Source: Clostridiales bacterium (lineage in GTDB: Bacteria > Bacillota > Clostridia > Lachnospirales > Lachnospiraceae). Taken from it: DNA of 9,766 bases. This document shows, in pieces, positions 6,533-9,766 of this stretch (the stretch's first letter is position 1; each line of letters starts with the position of its first letter). The position numbers were made by a program, and so were the translations under genes. The notes below the pieces were generated by a model, which was not told the DNA's origin, did no database searches, and was given only the letters and a program-made list of their open reading frames with translations. Location of the stretch: the NCBI GenBank assembly GCA_020859965.1, contig JAJBVF010000308.1:1-9766 (forward strand), given 5' to 3'.

Positions 6533-6563
6533 CACTACCGGTATTCGTAATCCGGTCTTTTCC
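6533..6563. repeat. 31-base fragment related to the extra segment of element copy 1
   Basis: 26 of 31 bases match 5869-5899 without gaps (shared core GTATTCG.AATCCGG). It falls in the deoB-cdd gap, one base after the deoB stop codon. On the minus strand it can fold as CCGG-ATT / AAT-CCGG with one bulge. It is next to a second small hairpin, CAGCG...CGCTG, near 6518-6532. Confidence 0.55.
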
Positions 6564-6564
6564 T

Positions 6565-7740
6565 TTATGCCTTTACTTCCTTCCAGAAGCTCTCTCCGTC
6601 CAGCCTCTCCGGAATCCCGAACATTTCCAGCACAGTCGCCGCGATGTCCGCAAAGCTGCTCCTCGTCCCCAGAGAAACCCCTGGGCGCACGCTCTTTCCA
6701 TACAAAAGCATCGGCACATACTCGCGCGAATGGTCCGTGCCCGGGAAGCCCGGATCGCAGCCATGATCAGCAGTGATCAGCACCACATCATCATCATTTA
6801 ATTGTTCCATCATCTGTGCCAGCTGCCGGTCAAAAAGAGTCGCAGCAGCAGCATATCCATCGATGTCATTGCGATGTCCGTAAAGCATATCAAAATCGAC
6901 AAGATTTACAAAACAAAGCCCTGTGAAATCCTCATCCATCAGAGCAAGCGTCTTGTTCATGCCGTCTTCATTGTCCGAGATGGGCGTCGTGTGCGCGATT
7001 CCCTGCCCCGCGAAAATGTCATTGATCTTCCCAACACCATAAGTGTCAAAACCATGTTCCCGCAGACTCACCAGCATGGTACGCTTCGGCGGCACCAGCG
7101 AAAAATCATGACGGTTGCGCGTCCGTGTAAACGAAGCAGCGGAATCTCCCACAAACGGGCGGGCGATCACACGCCCCACGCCGTGTTTTCCCTGTAAGAT
7201 CGCTCGAGCCTTACGGCAATCCTCATACAGCTCTTCCAGCGGCACGACGTCCTCATGCGCAGCGATCTGAAACACGCTGTCCGCAGATGTATAGACGATC
7301 AGATCCCCGGTTTTCACATGCTGTTCCCCATAATCGCGGATCACATCTGTACCGGAATAGGGCTGATTGCAAAGCACACCGCGCCCGGTCTGCTCCCGGA
7401 ACGGTGCGAGCACTTCCTCCGGAAATCCATCCGGGTAAACCGGCATCGGCTCCGGTGAAACCACACCCGCGATCTCCCAGTGTCCGATCGTCGTATCCTT
7501 TCCCATCGAGCGCTCCCGCAGTCTTGCATAAGAGGCGATTGGTGCCTCCACACCCGGGCAGCAGTCCACGCCGTCAATATTAAACATTCCAAACTTCTTC
7601 AGATTCGGCGTGTCATATTGGTCTGATTTTACAATTGAAGAGAGCGTATTGGCTCCGACATCCCCGAACAGATCGGCGTCCGGCTCGTAGCCGATGCCAA
7701 AGCTGTCAAGGACGATCAGAAACACCCGTTTTATGTCCAT
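6565..7740 (-). CDS. deoB: Phosphopentomutase
   Basis: Interconverts ribose-1-phosphate or deoxyribose-1-phosphate with the 5-phosphates, linking nucleoside phosphorolysis to the pentose phosphate pathway and to deoxyribose-phosphate aldolase. It belongs to the alkaline phosphatase superfamily. The 391 residues are full length. The metal and phosphate residues of the Bacillus enzyme are all recognisable: Asp12 (IVLDSFGIG), phospho-accepting Thr83 (GKDTTIGHWE, 80-89), Asp154 (TSADS), Asp284 and His289 (LVDFDMLYGHR), Asp325-His326 (TADHG) and His337 (GTDHSREYVP). The cap-domain substrate segment GRVIARPFVG (189-198) is present. The ATG has AGGAGG 7 nt upstream (7748-7753). It starts 94 bases after deoD, with no promoter or terminator seen between them, so the two are probably cotranscribed. 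Confidence 0.97.
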   Translation of the reverse strand: MDIKRVFLIVLDSFGIGYEPDADLFGDVGANTLSSIVKSDQYDTPNLKKFGMFNIDGVDCCPGVEAPIASYARLRERSMGKDTTIGHWEIAGVVSPEPMPVYPDGFPEEVLAPFREQTGRGVLCNQPYSGTDVIRDYGEQHVKTGDLIVYTSADSVFQIAAHEDVVPLEELYEDCRKARAILQGKHGVGRVIARPFVGDSAASFTRTRNRHDFSLVPPKRTMLVSLREHGFDTYGVGKINDIFAGQGIAHTTPISDNEDGMNKTLALMDEDFTGLCFVNLVDFDMLYGHRNDIDGYAAAATLFDRQLAQMMEQLNDDDVVLITADHGCDPGFPGTDHSREYVPMLLYGKSVRPGVSLGTRSSFADIAATVLEMFGIPERLDGESFWKEVKA

Positions 7741-7834
7741 GATCTATCCTCCTGTTTCCTGATTCTATGCCATTCATCGCGTACAATAGCTCCGTATGAT
7801 TTTATTCGCACAGTCCTGTTTTATACCAGTCATT

Positions 7835-8542
7835 TTACGCGATTTCCATCGCGACCTTCACCATATCGCTGAAGCTGGTCTGGCGCTCCTGGGCAGTCGT
7901 TTCCTCGCCGGTCACCATACTGTCTGAGATCGTGCAGATCGCCAGCGCGTTCTTCCCGGCGCGGGCAGCGTTCATATAAAGCGCAGCAGCCTCCATCTCA
8001 ACCGCGAGTGCGCCCATCTTCTGCCACTTTTCCGTCGTCGGACGGTCGCTGTAAAAGGCATCCGAAGAGACCAGATTGCCGACTTTATAATTCATGCCGC
8101 CAGACTCTGCCACGGATACTGCTTTCCTCAGAAGCTCAAAGGAGGCGATCGGTGCAAAGGTACCCGGCAGTTCAAACTGCGCCGCAAAATTGGAATCCGT
8201 ACATGCTCCCATGCCGAACACCAGGTCTCGGATCTTCAGATCCGGGCTGAGCGCTCCCGCCGTGCCGATACGGATAATGTTTTCTACATCATAAAAATGA
8301 AACAGTTCATAAGAATAAATGCCGATCGAAGGAATTCCCATACCGCTCGCCATCACAGAAACTTTTTTCCCCTTATACGTACCTGTGTAGCCATTGACGC
8401 CGCGGACATTATTAACAAGAACCGCGTCCTCCAGAAACGTCTCCGCAATGTGTTTTGCGCGCAGCGGATCTCCCGGCATCAAAACTGTCTTTGCAAAATC
8501 TCCCGGCTTTGCCGCAATGTGTGGGGTAGGTGTCTGACTCAT
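7835..8542 (-). CDS. deoD: Purine-nucleoside phosphorylase, hexameric DeoD type
   Basis: Phosphorolyses purine (deoxy)ribonucleosides to base plus (deoxy)ribose-1-phosphate in the cytoplasm. The 235 residues match the DeoD family (about 235-239), not the larger trimeric PunA type. Visible features are TPHIAAKPGDFA (5-16) with the His that reaches the neighbouring active site, MPGDPLRAKHIAE (22-34) with phosphate-binding Arg28, IRIGTAGAL (90-98) with Arg91 and Thr94, VEMEAAALY (181-189) and TISDSMVTGEETTAQERQTSF (from 204) with catalytic Asp207 and Arg220. The ATG at 8542 is preceded by AAAGGAGA with 8 nt spacing (8551-8558). A longer frame from 8590 lacks such a site and adds 16 residues foreign to the family. 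It is the first gene of the salvage cluster; element copy 2 lies 60-146 bases upstream, so it may be in the mRNA leader. Confidence 0.97.
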   Translation of the reverse strand: MSQTPTPHIAAKPGDFAKTVLMPGDPLRAKHIAETFLEDAVLVNNVRGVNGYTGTYKGKKVSVMASGMGIPSIGIYSYELFHFYDVENIIRIGTAGALSPDLKIRDLVFGMGACTDSNFAAQFELPGTFAPIASFELLRKAVSVAESGGMNYKVGNLVSSDAFYSDRPTTEKWQKMGALAVEMEAAALYMNAARAGKNALAICTISDSMVTGEETTAQERQTSFSDMVKVAMEIA

Positions 8543-8550
8543 AATAAAAA

Positions 8551-8558
8551 TCTCCTTT
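8551..8558 (-). promoter_or_regulatory. Ribosome binding site deciding the deoD start
   Basis: AAAGGAGA on the minus strand with 8 nt to the ATG at 8542. Confidence 0.75.
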
Positions 8559-8601
8559 CTGATATCCTTGCTTCCGGCCATGCAGGGCATGGCACAACTA
8601 C

Positions 8602-8688
8602 ATGTAAAAGCTGATTGATCATCTAATGTCTAAATGGCTCTGCGCATAAATGCGCTCGCCATTTTGCCATTGACGACACTTTTACAGT
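8602..8688. repeat. MITE-like element, copy 2 (short form), upstream of deoD
   Basis: 87 bases bounded by TGTAAAAG (8603-8610) and CTTTTACA (8679-8686), with TA just outside both ends (8599-8600 and 8688-8689). Almost the whole element folds on itself: terminal repeat, then ATCATC/GACGA-type pairing, AATGGC/GCCATT and a GC-rich tip, TGCGCA-TAAA-TGCGC (8641-8655). It has the same orientation as copy 1 and the same TGATTG after the left end. It encodes nothing. Position and structure would place it in the deoD leader if transcription starts upstream. Confidence 0.6.
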
Positions 8689-8714
8689 ATATTTTACAAA
8701 TTATTTCTGCTCAC

Positions 8715-8744
8715 AGTTTAACACTATATGTGCATATCCGACAA
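8715..8744 (-). promoter_or_regulatory. Weak candidate promoter for the deoD cluster
   Basis: On the minus strand, TTGTCG (complement of 8739-8744) and TAAACT (complement of 8715-8720) are separated by 18 bases. Each matches consensus at only 4 of 6 positions. The spacer contains the dyad ATATG-TG-CATAT (8726-8737), a possible operator. The region is AT-rich as expected for a promoter, but the assignment is tentative. Confidence 0.3.
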
Positions 8745-8784
8745 TAGTTTTTTTATTTGATCTTGATTTTAAGTCAATTTAACT

Positions 8785-8815
8785 ATGTTTTCATGTTTTG
8801 TTCATATTTTGTTCA
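8785..8815. repeat. Direct repeats with 11-base period upstream of deoD
   Basis: TTTTGTTCA occurs at 8796-8804 and again at 8807-8815, exactly 11 bases apart. A degenerate third unit (ATGTTTTCA, 6 of 9 matches) is at 8785-8793. Spacing of one helical turn would put a bound protein on one DNA face, so this could be an operator. AT-rich chance repetition is the alternative. Confidence 0.35.
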
Positions 8816-8843
8816 CATTCCTCTGTTATAGTATTTACAACTT

Positions 8844-8933
8844 CTAAAGAAACCTCTTAGAAGCAGCCAGATAAATTTTTTTCCAGCCTATATGTTGTAA
8901 TACTCCATTACACATATTGATAAATTTTTTCAT
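8844..8933 (-). CDS. Possible small cationic peptide (29 residues), function unknown
   Basis: ATG at 8933 follows GGAGG (8939-8943) by 5 nt; the frame runs 29 codons to TAG. The peptide begins MKKFINMCNGVLQHIGWKK and ends in AASKRFL. It has four Lys near the ends of its first two thirds, a Lys-Arg pair near the C terminus, one Trp, one Cys and no acidic residue, for a net charge of about +6. It is not hydrophobic enough for a clear membrane helix. Its coding sequence is much more AT-rich than the neighbouring genes. A leader peptide, small toxin, signalling or antimicrobial peptide are all conceivable; I recognise no family. The good ribosome binding site is the main support, and chance is a real alternative in AT-rich DNA. 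Confidence 0.35.
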   Translation of the reverse strand: MKKFINMCNGVLQHIGWKKIYLAASKRFL

Positions 8934-8990
8934 AATAGCCTCCGGTGTGCCAGATGCCGGGGGCACTCCTCATTTACAGGGAAAATTACA

Positions 8991-9018
8991 GGACATGCAC
9001 GCAGTCATTTGCATGTCC
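8991..9018 (-). terminator. Terminator-like hairpin after the TPR gene
   Basis: GGACATGCA (8991-8999) and TGCATGTCC (9010-9018) form a perfect 9-bp stem with a 10-nt loop, starting 11 bases past the TPR stop codon. On the minus strand the T run (TTTT) begins only 5 bases after the stem, which is imperfect. On the plus strand TTTT follows the stem directly. Termination of the TPR transcript is likely but not certain. Confidence 0.45.
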
Positions 9019-9028
9019 TTTTCGTCTC

Positions 9029-9766
9029 TCACTGCCGCGTCGACAAAAATGCCCATTCCTTCTGCCCTGCTTCATCAGACGGATAATTTGCTACATAGAT
9101 CTCCGCCTTTTCCGCTGCCGTGGCAAAATCCAGCTTTTTCTCATAGGCAACAATCTCGTTAAAATAAAGCTCCTGCTTTCCGTCTGTCCCTTCAAGCGCA
9201 AGGCCGAGGCTGATGTAGGAAAGCGCCCCATCATAATCGCCATTCTGGATCGCACACATCGCAAGTCCATTGTAACATTCCGCGCTCTCTCCGAACTCTT
9301 CCTGTATCTTCTGATAAATCGCAAGCGCATGCGTATAATCTTCCTGCGCCAGGTACACCTTGCCGATCAGATACATGGCCGGCTCATAATTCTCTTCCAC
9401 CGGACCGATCAGCATCTGCTGCGCTTCTTCATAATTTCCAAGATAATAGTAAATCCTGCCCTGATTATAGTAGTAGTCGGTATCTTCCCCTTTCAGATCC
9501 TGCGCAGCCTGCAGATAAGTCACGCCGACAGCCGAGAGATTCGCATCCAGATAGCTCTCATAGATATTCAGATACAGGTCGTAATCATCCGGGGTCAGTT
9601 CTACCGCGGCGTCAAAATCAGCTGCCGCCTCGTCTGACATTCCTTCACTCAGAAAGCTCGCGCCGCGCAGGAAATAAGCATCTGCGTTTCCTTTCTCCGA
9701 ATCTTCCAGAATATCATTGCAGGTGCTGATCACATCCTCATAAGCTTCCAGCCGATACTGCGCGGT
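9029..9766 (-). CDS. TPR-repeat protein, C-terminal part (N terminus outside window)
   Basis: The frame is open to the right edge, so the true start is not visible. The GTG at 9733 is only an internal Val codon; the codons before it read TAQYRLEAYED in frame. The 245 visible residues are made of about six consecutive tetratricopeptide-like helix pairs (about 27-60, 61-94, 95-127, 128-160, 161-194 and 197-231) with typical Ala/Gly/Tyr spacing, for example NQGRIYYYLGNYEEAQQML and YNGLAMCAIQNGDYDGALSY. Such repeats form a protein-binding solenoid with no enzymatic activity of their own. Acidic residues dominate. In Clostridia many such proteins are lipoproteins or membrane-anchored, but any signal lies outside this window. 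It ends at TAG/TAA-type stop 9029, followed by a hairpin. The partner and role are unknown. Confidence 0.85.
   Translation of the reverse strand, partial: TAQYRLEAYEDVISTCNDILEDSEKGNADAYFLRGASFLSEGMSDEAAADFDAAVELTPDDYDLYLNIYESYLDANLSAVGVTYLQAAQDLKGEDTDYYYNQGRIYYYLGNYEEAQQMLIGPVEENYEPAMYLIGKVYLAQEDYTHALAIYQKIQEEFGESAECYNGLAMCAIQNGDYDGALSYISLGLALEGTDGKQELYFNEIVAYEKKLDFATAAEKAEIYVANYPSDEAGQKEWAFLSTRQ

Noticed and set aside
8686..8691. TATACT at the right end of element copy 2 as a -10 box for deoD
   Set aside because: No acceptable -35 hexamer lies 16-18 bases upstream on the minus strand.
8945..9637. A 230-codon plus-strand frame opposite the TPR gene
   Set aside because: The minus-strand frame has clear TPR periodicity and stays open to the window edge; the plus frame is Ile/Arg-rich and lacks domain features.
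1..9766. CRISPR array, tRNA or rRNA genes, transposase, phage or defence system
   Set aside because: No regularly spaced repeats, tRNA cloverleaf, rRNA-like sequence or corresponding protein motifs were seen on either strand; apart from the small repeats the region is ordinary housekeeping DNA.

Overview
The window reads as chromosomal DNA of a Gram-positive anaerobe of the class Clostridia, most likely Lachnospiraceae. This rests on gene content (a CBS-DRTGG-CBS family II pyrophosphatase, a pyrimidine-nucleoside phosphorylase in place of thymidine phosphorylase, a Bacillus-type phosphopentomutase and a MurAB/MurZ-like MurA), strong AGGAGG-type ribosome binding sites, G+C near 50% in genes and AT-rich promoter regions. 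The genus cannot be fixed from the sequence. Every convincing gene is on the minus strand, so transcription runs from the right edge to the left edge.

Layout in the direction of transcription. (1) 9766-9029: C-terminal part of a TPR-repeat protein, cut by the window edge. (2) 9028-8543: a 486-base intergenic region with a terminator-like hairpin, a possible 29-codon ORF for a strongly cationic peptide, an AT-rich putative promoter/operator zone and a small terminal-inverted-repeat element (copy 2). (3) 8542-4417: nucleoside salvage genes deoD, deoB, cdd and pdp. The cdd-pdp gap (299 bases) holds a longer copy of the same element (copy 1), which supplies the cdd stop codon. The deoB-cdd gap carries a fragment related to the extra segment of copy 1. 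(4) 4343-1993: a nucleotide-regulated Mn-dependent pyrophosphatase and a flavin reductase-like protein, closely spaced and probably cotranscribed with the genes before them. (5) 1992-1595: a 398-base gap with a clear promoter and a leader of about 280 nt ahead of murA. (6) 1594-302: murA, followed by a strong intrinsic terminator at 225-181. (7) 180-1: AT-rich, with two near-consensus DnaA boxes.

How the genes fit together: PNP (deoD) and PyNP (pdp) phosphorolyse nucleosides to free base plus (deoxy)ribose-1-phosphate. Cytidine deaminase turns cytidine or deoxycytidine into substrates for PyNP. Phosphopentomutase converts the sugar-1-phosphates to the 5-phosphates for central metabolism. The pyrophosphatase removes PPi made when bases are re-used through PRPP-dependent transferases, and its family senses adenine nucleotides. 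No deoC, nucleoside transporter or regulator gene is visible. MurA belongs to peptidoglycan synthesis and has its own promoter.

The least ordinary material is non-coding: two copies of a MITE-like hairpin element whose arms differ in sequence but still pair, an extra structured segment inside one copy, and the small cationic ORF.
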